DNA of 64,000 bases from Sulfuritalea sp. (GCF_017302275.1 NZ_JAFLDR010000013.1:1-64000), one strand, 5' to 3'; shown: positions 27,099 to 36,624, counted from the stretch's first letter. The notes: a model not told the origin generated them from the letters alone. Translations and numbers: made by a program.

Positions 27099-28931
27099 AT
27101 GAACCAGCCCAAACCCTATCAAGCCCCCGCCTACGTCAAGCACGCCAAACTGGTGGCCTGGGTTGCCGAGGTCGCCGCCCTTGCGGAACCAGCAAGCATT
27201 GTCTGGTGCGACGGCTCGCAGGAGGAGGCAGACCGCCTGTTCGCGCAGATGGTCGCCTCGGGCAGCGTCATCAAGCTCAACCCGGCCAAGCGCAAAAACT
27301 CCTACCTGGCCTTGTCCGATCCTTCCGATGTCGCCCGTGTCGAGGACCGCACTTACGTCTGCACCTCGGACTCTGAAGATGCCGGCCCCAACAACAATTG
27401 GGAGCATCCGGACAAGATGAAGGAGACCCTGCGCGGCCTGTTCAAGGGCTGCATGCGCGGACGCACCATGTACGTGATCCCGTTCTCGATGGGTCCGATC
27501 GGCTCGCCGATCGCCCATATCGGTGTCGAGCTTTCGGACAGTCCCTACGTCGTGGTCAGTATGCGCATCATGGCCCGCATGGGCCGTGCGGTACAGGACC
27601 AACTTGGCAGCGATGGCGTCTTCGTTCCCTGCGTACACAGCGTTGGCCACCCGCTCGAAGCCGGTCAGGCGGATGTCAAATGGCCGTGCAACAAGACCAA
27701 GTACATCTGCCATTTTCCCGAGACGCGCGAGATCTGGTCATTCGGCTCCGGCTACGGCGGCAATGCGCTGCTGGGCAAGAAGTGCTTCGCGCTGCGCATC
27801 GCCTCGACCATGGCTCGCGACGAAGGCTGGCTGGCCGAACACATGTTGATTCTTGGCATTCAATCTCCCGAAGGCGAGAAAACCTATATTGCCGCCGCCT
27901 TTCCGTCGGCCTGCGGCAAAACCAACCTCGCCATGCTGATCCCGCCCGCAAGCCTCGCTGGCTGGAAGGTGACGACGGTCGGTGATGACATCGCCTGGAT
28001 CAAGCCGGGCAAGGATGGGCGCCTCTACGCAATCAATCCCGAGGCCGGCTTTTTTGGCGTCGCTCCCGGCACCAGCGACAAGACCAACTTCAACGCGATG
28101 GAGACCTTGAAGGAAAACATCATCTTCACCAACGTCGCCCTGACCGACGATGGCGACGTTTGGTGGGAAGGCATGACCAAAGTGCCACCTGCGCACTGCA
28201 TCGACTGGCAGGGCCAGGACTGGACGCCGGAAATCGGCAAGGAAACCGGACGCAAGGCGGCCCACCCGAATTCACGCTTTGCCGCGCCGGCCAGCCAATG
28301 CCCGGTGATCGACCCGGATTGGGACAACCCAGCGGGTGTGCCAATCTCCGCATTTGTTTTTGGCGGCCGCAGGTCTACGACAGTGCCTCTGGTATTTGAA
28401 GCCTACAACTGGAACTACGGCGTTTATATGGCGGCCACGCTCGGCTCGGAAACCACGGCCGCCTCTACCGGCGCGCAGGGCGTCGTGCGCCGCGATCCCT
28501 TTGCCATGCTTCCGTTCTGCGGCTATCACATGGGCGACTATTTCAACCACTGGCTGCGCATCGGGCACCAGATCGAACACGCGCCGCGGATCTTCGCGGT
28601 CAACTGGTTCCGTCAGGATGCCGAGGGCAATTTCATGTGGCCCGGCTTCGGCGAGAACATGCGGGTCCTGAAGTGGATGGTTGGCCGTTGCAGCGGCAAG
28701 GCCGATGCGAAGCAGACTGCTCTGGGCTGGGTGCCGCGCTTCGAGGATCTCGACTGGAGCGGCAGCGAGGATTTCAGCAGAGCGCAGTTCGATCATCTCA
28801 CCGCGGTGGACACCGACGCCTGGCGCGAGGAACTCAAGCTCCACGCCGAGTGGTTCGACAAGCTCAAGAGCCGCATGCCGCGCTCGCTGATCCTGAAGCG
28901 CGAACTTTTCGAACTGGCGATGGTGGATTAA
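27099..28931 (+). CDS. pckG: GTP-dependent phosphoenolpyruvate carboxykinase
   Basis: 610 residues, usual for the GTP class. The kinase P-loop is FPSACGKTN (268-276, Lys274). [31 protein letters not shown] and [10 protein letters not shown] are also conserved. It converts oxaloacetate and GTP to PEP, CO2 and GDP for gluconeogenesis. The ATG at 27099 follows GGAGAAG. A dispersed repeat begins inside the stop codon. With maeB opposite, the pair controls carbon leaving the C4 pool. Confidence 0.95.
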   Translation: MNQPKPYQAPAYVKHAKLVAWVAEVAALAEPASIVWCDGSQEEADRLFAQMVASGSVIKLNPAKRKNSYLALSDPSDVARVEDRTYVCTSDSEDAGPNNNWEHPDKMKETLRGLFKGCMRGRTMYVIPFSMGPIGSPIAHIGVELSDSPYVVVSMRIMARMGRAVQDQLGSDGVFVPCVHSVGHPLEAGQADVKWPCNKTKYICHFPETREIWSFGSGYGGNALLGKKCFALRIASTMARDEGWLAEHMLILGIQSPEGEKTYIAAAFPSACGKTNLAMLIPPASLAGWKVTTVGDDIAWIKPGKDGRLYAINPEAGFFGVAPGTSDKTNFNAMETLKENIIFTNVALTDDGDVWWEGMTKVPPAHCIDWQGQDWTPEIGKETGRKAAHPNSRFAAPASQCPVIDPDWDNPAGVPISAFVFGGRRSTTVPLVFEAYNWNYGVYMAATLGSETTAASTGAQGVVRRDPFAMLPFCGYHMGDYFNHWLRIGHQIEHAPRIFAVNWFRQDAEGNFMWPGFGENMRVLKWMVGRCSGKADAKQTALGWVPRFEDLDWSGSEDFSRAQFDHLTAVDTDAWREELKLHAEWFDKLKSRMPRSLILKRELFELAMVD

Positions 28932-28953
28932 AAGTCGGCGCTCGCCGCACGGC
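28930..28953 (-). repeat. dispersed extragenic repeat, copy 10, abutting the pckG stop
   Basis: AAAAGTCGGCGCTCGCCGCA then CGGC, reverse orientation. Its first A residues are shared with the TAA stop at 28929-28931. Confidence 0.6.
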
Positions 28954-29007
28954 TGGTTTCGGCCGCCCTGCCCCAGGCACGGCGGCCGCTGCTTTTTGGA
29001 GAACCGG

Positions 29008-30171
29008 ATGAACATCGCGACCCGCATGGCGCAGATCGCCCCCTTCCACGTCATGGAACTCATGGCGCGGGCCGCGGCGCTGGAGGCCGCCGGCCGCTCG
29101 ATCATCCACCTTGAGGTCGGCGAACCCGACTTCCCCACCGCCGAACCGATACTCGAGGCCGCCCGTTGCTTTATTTCTGGCGGGCATGTGCACTACACGG
29201 CGGCCCGTGGCCTGCCGCAACTGCGCGAGGCCATCGCCGCGCATTACGCCGAACGCCATGGCATCGATGTTGCGCCGGAACGAATCATCGTCACGGCGGG
29301 CGCTTCCGGGGCACTGCTGCTGGCGCTGGGTGTCCTGGTGAACCCTGGCGACGAGTGGCTGCTGCCCGATCCCGGCTACCCGTGCAATCGGCATTTCGTG
29401 CGCCTGCTTGAAGGCGCCCCCGTCGCGCTGCCGGTCACCCCGGAAAGCAACTACCAGCCGACGCCGGCGCAAGTGGCGACGGCCTGGACCGAAAAAACAC
29501 GCGGACTGCTGGTCGGCTCGCCCGCAAACCCGACCGGCACCCTGCTCGACCGGGACCGCCTTGCCGAACTGGCCAATATCGTCGCGGCGCGGGGCGGCAA
29601 CTTGCTGGTAGACGAGATCTACCATGGGCTGACCTACGGGATCGACGCACGGACGGCACTGGCCGTTGGCGAGGACATATTCGTCATCAACAGCTTTTCC
29701 AAGTACTTCGGCATGACGGGCTGGCGCCTGGGTTGGCTGGTTGCTCCGCAACGCTACGTGCGCGAGATCGAAAAGCTCGCGCAGAACCTCTACATCGCGC
29801 CATCGACCGTCGCCCAGCATGCCGCGCTGGCTGCCTTCCTTCCCGAAACCCGGGCCATTCTGGAAGCCCGGCGCCAGGAATTTCGCGCCCGCCGCGACAT
29901 CCTGCTACCTGGACTGCGGCAGCTTGGTTTCCGGATCGCAGGTGAGCCGCAGGGCGCCTTCTACGTGTATGCCGACAGCAGCGCACTGTCCGCCGACAGC
30001 GACGCGCTGAGCGGCAAGCTGCTGGATGAAGCCGGCGTGGCGGCCACGCCGGGACTCGACTTCGGCACCAATTCGCCGCGCAGCCACATGCGCTTTGCCT
30101 ATACCGTCAGTCGCGATGCAATTGAGGAAGCGCTGGCCCGGATGGCACGGCATCTCGGCAACAGGCAGTAG
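29008..30171 (+). CDS. PLP-dependent aminotransferase, class I/II
   Basis: 387 residues from MNIATRMAQIAPFHVMELM. HLEVGEPDFPTAEPILEAA, YTAARGLPQLREAIAAHY, NPTGTLLDRDRL, DEIYHGLTYG, and the Schiff-base lysine in NSFSKYFGMTGWRLGW (Lys232) with GTNSPRSHMRFAY at the end. It transfers an amino group between an amino acid and an oxo acid; the exact substrate (alanine, aspartate or succinyldiaminopimelate-like) is not readable by eye. GGAG lies 7 nt before the ATG at 29008. No operon partner. Confidence 0.88.
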   Translation: MNIATRMAQIAPFHVMELMARAAALEAAGRSIIHLEVGEPDFPTAEPILEAARCFISGGHVHYTAARGLPQLREAIAAHYAERHGIDVAPERIIVTAGASGALLLALGVLVNPGDEWLLPDPGYPCNRHFVRLLEGAPVALPVTPESNYQPTPAQVATAWTEKTRGLLVGSPANPTGTLLDRDRLAELANIVAARGGNLLVDEIYHGLTYGIDARTALAVGEDIFVINSFSKYFGMTGWRLGWLVAPQRYVREIEKLAQNLYIAPSTVAQHAALAAFLPETRAILEARRQEFRARRDILLPGLRQLGFRIAGEPQGAFYVYADSSALSADSDALSGKLLDEAGVAATPGLDFGTNSPRSHMRFAYTVSRDAIEEALARMARHLGNRQ

Positions 30172-30259
30172 CTATTGGACCAGCCGCATCCTGCGCAATC
30201 TTTCGTCCCGAGCCGAACGCTTGCCGACCGGCTGCAGCCCTTGACTTGACCGGCTGCCG

Positions 30260-30281
30260 CTTCGACACGCTCAGCGCGAAC
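30260..30281 (+). repeat. second dispersed repeat type (TTCGACAsGCTC family)
   Basis: CTTCGACACGCTCAGCGCGA then AC. This resembles a repeat widespread between genes in many proteobacteria (translated as FDRLRANG or PVRGEPVEP). A second copy lies within coding sequence at 55683-55704. Confidence 0.5.
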
Positions 30282-30302
30282 GAAGCAAATCAGTGGTTTC
30301 CC

Positions 30303-30339
30303 AAAAAAGAAAGCGCGTGCCTGGTTGCGGCACGCGCTT
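30303..30339 (-). terminator. intrinsic terminator of the H1-like gene
   Basis: On the minus strand an 11-bp stem (AAGCGCGTGCC, 7-nt loop, GGCACGCGCTT) is followed by TCTTTTTTGG. It is the second of two hairpins after the gene. Confidence 0.85.
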
Positions 30340-30356
30340 GCAATCCACTGGGCATC

Positions 30357-30382
30357 GCGATCAGTCCCGGGGGACTGATCGC
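30357..30382. terminator. perfect 11-bp hairpin after the H1-like stop
   Basis: GCGATCAGTCC (30357-30367), loop CGGG, GGACTGATCGC (30372-30382). It starts 15 bp after the minus-strand stop and has no T-run, so it probably protects the mRNA 3' end, with termination at the next hairpin. Confidence 0.55.
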
Positions 30383-30397
30383 AGCCCGATGATTCCG

Positions 30398-30991
30398 TCA
30401 GGGACGGGAACCGGTGGGAAACGGCCAAGCCGCTGCGGGATTCAGCGACGACTTGATGCCGGGTGCAGCAGCGGTCGAAGGTGCAGCAGCGGCCGCAGGC
30501 TTCGCAGCAGCCTTCTTCGGTGCAGCCTTCTTTGCCGCAGGCTTGGCAGCAGGCTTGGCAGCCGGCTTCTTGGCCGCAGGCTTTTTCGCAGCAGGCTTCT
30601 TGGCAGCAGGCTTTTTCGCAGCCGGCTTCTTGGCAGCCGGCTTCTTGGCAGCAGCCTTCTTCGGAGCAGCGGCCTTCTTCGCGGCAGGTTTCTTTGCAGC
30701 AGCCTTCTTCGGAGCAGCAGCCTTCTTCGCGGCGGGTTTGGCAGCGGCCTTCTTCGGCGCAGCCTTCTTCGCGGCGGGCTTGGCAGCGGCCTTCTTCGGC
30801 GCAGCCTTCTTCGCAGCGGGCTTGGCAGCGGCCTTCTTCGGCGCAGCCTTCTTCGCAGCGGGCTTGGCAGCCGCCTTCTTTACAGCCGGCTTCTTGGCAG
30901 CAGGCTTCTTCGGGGCCGCAGACTTCTTAGCGGCGGGCTTAGCCGCAGCCTTCTTTGCGGCCGGCTTCTTGGCTTTCTTCTCATCAGCCAT
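30398..30991 (-). CDS. histone H1-like (AlgP-type) Lys/Ala/Pro-rich protein
   Basis: 197 residues. After MADEKKAKKP almost the whole protein is KPAAKK, APKKAAAKP and AAKKPAAKK repeats, with a short non-repetitive tail (GIKSSLNPAAAWPFPTGSRP). The composition matches H1 C-terminal-like DNA-binding proteins such as AlgP and BpH1, which coat DNA non-specifically and may affect nucleoid compaction or gene expression. The ATG at 30991 has AAGGAGG 5 nt upstream. Repeat length is likely to vary between strains. Two hairpins follow the stop. Confidence 0.88.
   Translation of the reverse strand: MADEKKAKKPAAKKAAAKPAAKKSAAPKKPAAKKPAVKKAAAKPAAKKAAPKKAAAKPAAKKAAPKKAAAKPAAKKAAPKKAAAKPAAKKAAAPKKAAAKKPAAKKAAAPKKAAAKKPAAKKPAAKKPAAKKPAAKKPAAKKPAAKPAAKPAAKKAAPKKAAAKPAAAAAPSTAAAPGIKSSLNPAAAWPFPTGSRP
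30738..30863 (-). repeat. three 42-bp tandem repeats in the H1-like gene
   Basis: Units begin at 30738, 30780 and 30822, each encoding 14 residues of the PKKAAAKPAAKKAA type and nearly identical at DNA level. A diverged fourth begins at 30864. Confidence 0.75.
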
Positions 30992-31009
30992 GTTGAACCT
31001 CCTTAACAA

Positions 31010-31586
31010 ATTAACAGGAAAGAACCACCACTACTTCTACTGCAACCCGTCTGGGCTAGCACGGATTATCCAACGCTCCGATACGATCGAAAGCGACGAA
31101 TTCCTCACGTTTATCCGCCTATCACTTCGTTTTGAAACGAACCATGACAAACACGCGTACAGTCAATCATCATATCTCCGGCGAGGCCGCCAGGCCGGCA
31201 TGCAAGCTGCGGCGCAAGAGCGGGACGACGGATGGAGCCTTTCGCCGTGACCGTGACGGCGCTGCCGGAAGCAATGGGCTGGAGTAGAGGCGAAGCGGGG
31301 AAGTGGTGCGGAAGACGATCCGCTGCGGATCGGCGATGCCGGCCGGGCGACCCTGTCGAGGTCGATGCAATTGGTGCCCGAGGCTTCCTGCATTCAGATC
31401 TCCCGCTTGTCCAGCGATGGTCCGTTCAACATGGGCGGCAAAAAAAACGCTGCTTGCCCTGCTTCACGGCGACCTACTATATCTAGTAGGTCATCGGTAC
31501 TTCTGCACTAATTGTAGTGGTTGAATTTTTCGACTGCAAGGGTTTTCTGTCGCGCAACAAAAATATTCGTTGCCGGGTTGCGACAG
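31010..31586. other. 577-bp intergenic region with a palindrome
   Basis: No convincing gene is seen: the open frames on either strand are short, Arg/Pro/Ser-rich and lack ribosome sites. The end nearest ampD (31490-31575) is AT-rich. A perfect dyad GACCTACTA-TATC-TAGTAGGTC lies at 31471-31492. Base use near 31380-31470 could be the remnant of a gene, but I cannot name it. Confidence 0.4.
31471..31492. promoter_or_regulatory. 22-bp palindrome, possible operator
   Basis: GACCTACTA (31471-31479), TATC, TAGTAGGTC (31484-31492): a perfect 9-bp dyad with a 4-bp centre, in front of an AT-rich stretch. It is operator-like in form; the protein is unknown. Confidence 0.4.
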
Positions 31587-32138
31587 TCATTCATCCACGT
31601 CGCGTATGCGTCGCCAATCGAAGTGGGGACCGGGATCGGTCTTGCGTCCGGGAGCGATGTCGCTGTGGCCGACCACCGCCTCGATCGCGTGATGCCGTCG
31701 AAGCTCGGCAAGCAGGCGTTGCAGCGCCTGGTACTGGGCATCCGTGAAAGGCGTGCTGTCGCAGCCTTCGAGCTCGATGCCGATGGAAAAGTCATTGCAG
31801 CGGGCACGCTCGCGCCAGGCCGACTCGCCGGCGTGCCAGGCCCGCATCGAGCACGGCACGAACTGGATCAGTTCCCCGTCGCGGCGGATCAGGAAATGCG
31901 CCGACACCCGCAACGCATGGACCTCGCGGAAGTAGGGGTGCGCGGCCGGATCGAGGCAATTGGTGAACAGGTCGGCGATCCCCGGCCCGCCGAACTGGTC
32001 CGGCGGCAGGCTGATCGCGTGGATGACGACGAGGCGGACGATCTCGCCCCGAGGCCGCTCGTCGCAGTTCGGCGACGGCAGGCGTCGCGCGCCGGGCAGC
32101 CAGCCGGCTTCCGGGTCCGGCGCCGCTTCACTGCTCAT
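31587..32138 (-). CDS. ampD: 1,6-anhydro-N-acetylmuramyl-L-alanine amidase
   Basis: 183 residues, the AmpD zinc amidase. Zinc ligands sit in VVIHAISLPP (first His) and in HSDIAPGRKTDPGPHFDW (His and Asp). Other markers are PDQFGG, SAHFLIRRDGELIQFV and SIGIELEGCD. It cleaves the peptide from anhydromuropeptides in the cytoplasm during wall recycling and, in bacteria with AmpC, keeps beta-lactamase repressed. The start overlaps the end of pilR by 11 bp. Confidence 0.93.
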   Translation of the reverse strand: MSSEAAPDPEAGWLPGARRLPSPNCDERPRGEIVRLVVIHAISLPPDQFGGPGIADLFTNCLDPAAHPYFREVHALRVSAHFLIRRDGELIQFVPCSMRAWHAGESAWRERARCNDFSIGIELEGCDSTPFTDAQYQALQRLLAELRRHHAIEAVVGHSDIAPGRKTDPGPHFDWRRIRDVDE

Positions 32139-33498
32139 TCATGCCCAGCCGCGCCATGCGATAGCGCAAAGATCGGAAAGTCACCCCGAGCAGCCGCGCC
32201 GCGGCGGTCCGGTTCTGATTTGCCTGTCGCAAGGCATCGAGGATCACCTGGCGCTCGACCTGGTCGAGATGGTCCTGCAGGGAGCCCGAGGTGGTGGTGG
32301 CGACGCCCGACGACTGGGACGGCGCCAGGTTGAGGTCGTCCGCGTCGATTCGCTCGCCGACCAACAGCGCCAGGGAGCGTTCAAGGACATTCTCGAGTTC
32401 GCGCACGTTGCCCGGAAACGGATAGCGCTGCAACGCGGTCAACGCTTCCGGCGTGAGCGGCGGCGGCGGCACGCCTGCCGCCCGCGCCAGGCGATCGAGG
32501 ATGTGGCGCGCCAGAAGCGGAATGTCCTCGCGGCATTCGCGCAACGCCGGCATCCGCAACTCGATCACGTTCAGCCGGTAGAAGAGGTCCTGCCTGAAGC
32601 GTCCCTGCTCTACCAGCGCCTTGAGGTCCTGGTGAGTGGCGCAGATAACCCGCACGTCGACTGCTTCCTCGGCGGTCGCGCCAACCTGTCGCACGCGTTT
32701 TTCCTGGATCGCCCGCAGCAGCTTGACCTGCATCGTCAATGGCAATTCCGCCACTTCGTCGAGAAACAACGTGCCGCCGTCCGCCGCCTGAAAGAATCCC
32801 TGGCGATCATCGTTGGCACCCGTGAAGGCTCCCTTTCGATAGCCGAAGAACTCGCTTTCCATCAGGCTTTCCGGAATCGCGCCGCAATTGACCGGCACGA
32901 AGGCGCGATCGCGGCGTGCGCCCAGGGTATGGATCTGTCGCGCCGCGAGTTCCTTGCCGCTGCCCGACTCTCCGGTGATATGCACCGGCGCCTGGCTGCG
33001 CGCGACACGGTCGATCAGCGCGCGCACTTGTTCGATGGCCGGCGACTCGCCGAGCAGGACGGGTTCGCCTCCAGCTTCCACATCGTGGCTCGGCCCGGGC
33101 AGGTCGAGAGCCGACTTGACCATGATGCGCAACTGTTCGAGCGACACCGGCTTGGCGATGTAATCGAAGGCGCCGGCCTTGAGCGCGGAAACGGCGTTCT
33201 CGGCACTGCCGTGCGCCGTGATCACGGCCACCGGCAGATCGGCCACGGTGTCCGCGATATGGCGCACCAGTTCCAGCCCTTCGCCATCGGGCAGCCGCAT
33301 GTCGGTCAGGCACAACTGATAGCGCTGGCTGGCAAGGAAGCGCCGCGCCTCGGCCAGCGAACCGGCGCAATCGGCCTGCAACCCCATCCGCGCCAGGGTG
33401 AGGTCGAGCAGTTCGCGGATATCGGCTTCGTCGTCGACCACCAGCACGCGTCGGGATTCGCCGCGAGCACGCGACCGGCGTTCATTGTTCAGCGACAT
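32128..33498 (-). CDS. pilR: NtrC-family response regulator, PilR type
   Basis: 456 residues: receiver domain with Asp66 in LTDMRLPDG and Lys116 in AKPVS; sigma-54 AAA+ domain with Walker A GESGSGKE (176-183), the sigma-54 contact loop GAFTGA (223-228) and GGTLFLDEV; and a Fis-type helix-turn-helix at the end (NQNRTAAARLLGVTFRSLRYRM). In type IV pilus systems it activates pilin transcription with sigma-54. The ATG at 33498 begins MSLNNERR and overlaps the pilS stop by 10 bp. Confidence 0.9.
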   Translation of the reverse strand: MSLNNERRSRARGESRRVLVVDDEADIRELLDLTLARMGLQADCAGSLAEARRFLASQRYQLCLTDMRLPDGEGLELVRHIADTVADLPVAVITAHGSAENAVSALKAGAFDYIAKPVSLEQLRIMVKSALDLPGPSHDVEAGGEPVLLGESPAIEQVRALIDRVARSQAPVHITGESGSGKELAARQIHTLGARRDRAFVPVNCGAIPESLMESEFFGYRKGAFTGANDDRQGFFQAADGGTLFLDEVAELPLTMQVKLLRAIQEKRVRQVGATAEEAVDVRVICATHQDLKALVEQGRFRQDLFYRLNVIELRMPALRECREDIPLLARHILDRLARAAGVPPPPLTPEALTALQRYPFPGNVRELENVLERSLALLVGERIDADDLNLAPSQSSGVATTTSGSLQDHLDQVERQVILDALRQANQNRTAAARLLGVTFRSLRYRMARLGMNEQ

Positions 33499-35075
33499 GG
33501 CGCTCCCACGGCGGAAATCCGGAAATGGGCACCGGGCCCCTCCTCGATCAATTCGAGGCTGGCCCCGCTCGCCTCGCACAGTTCCCTTGCAATATAAAGC
33601 CCCAGTCCGGTGCCGGCTCCATGGGTGGTGAAGAATGGCTCGAACACCTGGTTGCGCTGCGCCTCCTCGATTCCCGGACCGTCGTCGATGACATGCAGCT
33701 CGACCGTCTGCGCCGCAGCCCCGGGCCGCGCCTCAATGCGCACCGCGCCATCCCGTTCGCTCGCATGCCGCAGGGCATTACCCAGCAGGTTCCACAATAC
33801 CCGATACAGGTGCGCCCTGTCGAAGCGCAGTTCGACATCCGCGTCGCCGACGCTGATGCGGCGATCAACCGTCGGATCGTGCAACGCCAGTTCGTCGAGG
33901 AACCCGGTCAGGAATTTGCGCCAGCGCAAAGTCTCCGGCTGCGCCCGGTCGCGGCGACCCAGTTCCAGCACTTCCGTCACAAGCCGATTGAGGCGTTGCG
34001 TATTGTCGTGAATGATGCGCCCCAGGCGCTGATGAAGCGGATCGCCATCCACCTCCGCCAGCAGTTCCGCGGCATGGCTGATGGCCGCCAGCGGGTTGCG
34101 TATCTCGTGCGCCATGTTGGCCGTAAGGCGGCCCAGTGCGGCGAGCTTCAGCTGCTGCGCCTGGGCCTGAACCCGTTCCATGTCCTCCAGGTAGACCAGC
34201 GCATGCCCGCCGGCATCCACCGAGCGCACGCAACGCACGCGCAACAGGCGGCCGCCCGCCAGTCGCAGCATTTCCACCACCTCCAGCGACTGCCGGCTCC
34301 AGTCCCGATAGCGGTCCGCCAGCTCGCGGGAGAACGCCGCAAGATCGGACCGTTCCGCTGCGGCGGAATCCAGCAGGAACGCCGCGCGGGGATTGAACAG
34401 ACTGACCCGCCCGTCGCCATCGACCACCAGCACGCCATCCTCCATGTCCTGGATGATCCGCTGGCTGATCCGCAACTGGTCGTTGAGTTCACGCCCACGC
34501 TCGCGCGCCAGCATCTCGTTCGCCACCACGCGCCGTGCCAGCAATCGGGCAATGATGGCGGTACCAAAGAAGGCGATGCAGATTATCCCGGTACGCACGA
34601 AGTCGGCCGGGTCCGCCTCCCTGGTCAACGCGCGCCAGCTTTCCTCCAGCAACATCGCCACCGAGGCCAGCGCCGCGTAGAACAAAGTCATCCGACCCTG
34701 CCCCACCAGACCGGCGGCGGCCACCACCACCAACAGCAATGCGGCAATGCCGCTCTTCTGCCCGCCGCTGGCGAACATCATCACCGTCAGCGCCACGATG
34801 TCCACCACTACCTGCCCGGACAACTGGAGATTGAACGTCAGCGGTCGCCGCCGCAAGGCGACCAGCAGGACCACCGCCAACAACAGATAGACACCTGCAG
34901 CCCGGTTGAACAACGGTGGGTCCTGGGTACCCAGGCTTATGGCATCGCCAAAGAACAGCGCCGCGAAGAGGAACAGCGTCGCGATCGACAGACGATAGAT
35001 CGAAAAATACCGCAACGACCGCCAGAAGGATTCGATCGCGTCGTTTTCCTGCGAGGCCAGGAACCCGCCGTTCAT
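33489..35075 (-). CDS. pilS: PilS-type membrane sensor histidine kinase
   Basis: 528 residues. About six N-terminal membrane helices (from YRLSIATLFLFAALFFGDA to TGIICIAFFGTAIIARLLA), a PAS domain (IIQDMEDGVLVVDGDGRVSLFN), HisKA with phosphorylated His323 in MAHEIRNPLAAI, then the ATPase boxes GNALRHA, DDGPGI and GTGLGLYI. It phosphorylates PilR; in Pseudomonas the pair senses pilin level in the membrane. The start at 35075 overlaps the stop of the PP0621-type gene (ATGA). Confidence 0.9.
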   Translation of the reverse strand: MNGGFLASQENDAIESFWRSLRYFSIYRLSIATLFLFAALFFGDAISLGTQDPPLFNRAAGVYLLLAVVLLVALRRRPLTFNLQLSGQVVVDIVALTVMMFASGGQKSGIAALLLVVVAAAGLVGQGRMTLFYAALASVAMLLEESWRALTREADPADFVRTGIICIAFFGTAIIARLLARRVVANEMLARERGRELNDQLRISQRIIQDMEDGVLVVDGDGRVSLFNPRAAFLLDSAAAERSDLAAFSRELADRYRDWSRQSLEVVEMLRLAGGRLLRVRCVRSVDAGGHALVYLEDMERVQAQAQQLKLAALGRLTANMAHEIRNPLAAISHAAELLAEVDGDPLHQRLGRIIHDNTQRLNRLVTEVLELGRRDRAQPETLRWRKFLTGFLDELALHDPTVDRRISVGDADVELRFDRAHLYRVLWNLLGNALRHASERDGAVRIEARPGAAAQTVELHVIDDGPGIEEAQRNQVFEPFFTTHGAGTGLGLYIARELCEASGASLELIEEGPGAHFRISAVGAPCR

Positions 35076-35293
35076 TCTCTGGCGCCCAGGCGCCGGTGGT
35101 CCTCGCTGCAAAAGACCCGATTGCCTTCCCCGACCGCCTCGTTCAATGGAAAGTGCACGCCGCAATGCGCGCACTGCGCCATGGCCTCCTCGGCCCCCTT
35201 GCCCTGCGGTGGCGGCGGCTTGGGCCGCTTCGATGCGCGCAGCAGCATGTAGACCACCGCCAGCACCGCCACGAAGAGCAGGAACTTGGTCAT
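35072..35293 (-). CDS. PP0621 family small membrane protein with zinc-finger-like tail
   Basis: 73 residues: one N-terminal helix (MTKFLLFVAVLAVVYMLLRA), a proline-rich link (KRPKPPPPQGKG), and CAHCGVHFP...VFCSEDHRRLG, a four-ligand zinc-binding pattern. This arrangement is typical of PP0621-type proteins that commonly precede pilS-pilR in betaproteobacteria. It is translationally coupled to pilS. Its role is unknown; a membrane-tethered partner of the sensor is an inference from position. Confidence 0.8.
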   Translation of the reverse strand: MTKFLLFVAVLAVVYMLLRASKRPKPPPPQGKGAEEAMAQCAHCGVHFPLNEAVGEGNRVFCSEDHRRLGARE

Positions 35294-35586
35294 TGCCTCA
35301 GCGCTCCCCAACGGCCGGGCAAGAGCGCCACAGCTCGCCCGGCAGGCAATCTGATTCCCGGTCCTTCACTCCACGTCCAGTCAAAAACAAGCTCCATAAC
35401 GATTGGCACGACTCGCACGTGCCCATGTACGCAAATCCGCGAAGATAGTACCGCAAGACTTGAGCGCCACATTGAATCGCAGCCGGCCTCCAGCCATCGA
35501 ACCGGAAGGCACCCGATATAATTCGTCCTTCATGACTCGGATCCACAGACGTTGATGGCAAACCCCGCAAACTCGATGGGTACCCG

Positions 35587-36555
35587 ATGACCCGTCGCCC
35601 AAGCACCGCAGCCAGGGAAGCCGCCGCCGATGGCCGGTCTCCGAGCGTTGCCATTCTCCTCGGCACCTGCCACGGAGAACGCTTTCTGGCCCCGCAACTC
35701 GATTCCATCACCGCCCAGACGCATACCGACTGGCGGGTCTGGGCCTCGGACGACCATTCCACCGACGGCACCCTGGCCATCCTCAGCGACTACCGCCGGC
35801 GCTGGGGTGAGGGCCGGCTGGCCATCCGCACCGGACCGGGCCGGGGCTTCTGCGCGAACTTCCTGTCCCTTGTCTGCGACCTGTCGATACAGGCCGACTA
35901 CTACGCCTTCGCCGACCACGACGACGTCTGGGACGACGACAAGCTTGCCGTGGCGCTGGCCTGGCTGACGGGAATACCGCACAACGTACCAGCCCTCTAC
36001 TGCGCCCGTACCCGCCTTATCGACGAAGACGGCCAGCCGATGGGGTTCTCGCCGCTGTTCTCGCGGCCGCTGTCGTTCCGCAACGCGCTGGTGCAAAGCG
36101 TGGCCGGCGGCAACACCATGGTGTTCAACCAGGCCGCCAGAAACCTCCTCGCCGAGGCCGGCGTGGTCGATGTCCAAACGCACGACTGGTGGCTCTATCT
36201 CATCGTGACAGCTTGTGGCGGACGCACGTTCTACGATCCCGTGCCAAAGATCGGCTACCGGCAGCACCCCAACAATCTGGTCGGCTCCAACGCCGACTGG
36301 CCCGCCCGCCTGTCGCGCGCCCGACGCCTGCTAGCCGGTCGCTTCACCGGCATGAACGACAGGAACATCGTTGCCCTGAAACGCCTGCAACACCACATGT
36401 CGGCCGAGAACAAGAGCATCCTGACGCACTTCGTACACGCCAGGAAGGCATCCCTTGCGCCCCGCGTGCGGGGCATCCGGCATTCCGGCGTGTATCACCA
36501 TACCCGGCTGGGAAATCTGGGGCTGATGGTTGCGACCTTGTTCAAGAAGCTCTGA
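35587..36555 (+). CDS. family 2 glycosyltransferase, rhamnosyltransferase-like
   Basis: 322 residues. GT-A fold: VAILLGTCHGERFLAPQLDSI, WASDDHSTDGTLAIL, then the metal-binding region FADHDDVWDDDKL and the acceptor segment AGGNTMVFN...HDWWLYLIV. This pattern is shared with dTDP-rhamnosyltransferases that build O-antigen or capsule. One C-terminal hydrophobic stretch may touch the membrane. It opens the polysaccharide locus; a TATAAT lies at 35517-35522, about 65 bp upstream, within a CCCGATATAATTC block that recurs before wzm. Confidence 0.85.
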   Translation: MTRRPSTAAREAAADGRSPSVAILLGTCHGERFLAPQLDSITAQTHTDWRVWASDDHSTDGTLAILSDYRRRWGEGRLAIRTGPGRGFCANFLSLVCDLSIQADYYAFADHDDVWDDDKLAVALAWLTGIPHNVPALYCARTRLIDEDGQPMGFSPLFSRPLSFRNALVQSVAGGNTMVFNQAARNLLAEAGVVDVQTHDWWLYLIVTACGGRTFYDPVPKIGYRQHPNNLVGSNADWPARLSRARRLLAGRFTGMNDRNIVALKRLQHHMSAENKSILTHFVHARKASLAPRVRGIRHSGVYHHTRLGNLGLMVATLFKKL

Positions 36556-36599
36556 CCGTGACGACGTATTCCTGTCCGGCCGATTCGCGACACATCTCC

Positions 36600-36624
36600 G
36601 CCGTATCGCCAGCGCCGACTTTTC
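36600..36624 (+). repeat. dispersed extragenic repeat, copy 11
   Basis: GCCGTATCGCCAGCGCCGAC then TTTTC, a consensus copy 44 bp after the glycosyltransferase stop. Confidence 0.65.

Noticed and set aside
30414..31250. Ala/Phe/Gly-rich and Gln/Ser-rich frames opposite the H1-like gene
   Set aside because: They are mirror translations of the Lys/Ala/Pro codon repeats and have no start signals.
35294..35580. Minus-strand short frames in the gap before the first glycosyltransferase
   Set aside because: About 50-150 residues without ribosome site, motif or coding composition; treated as intergenic.
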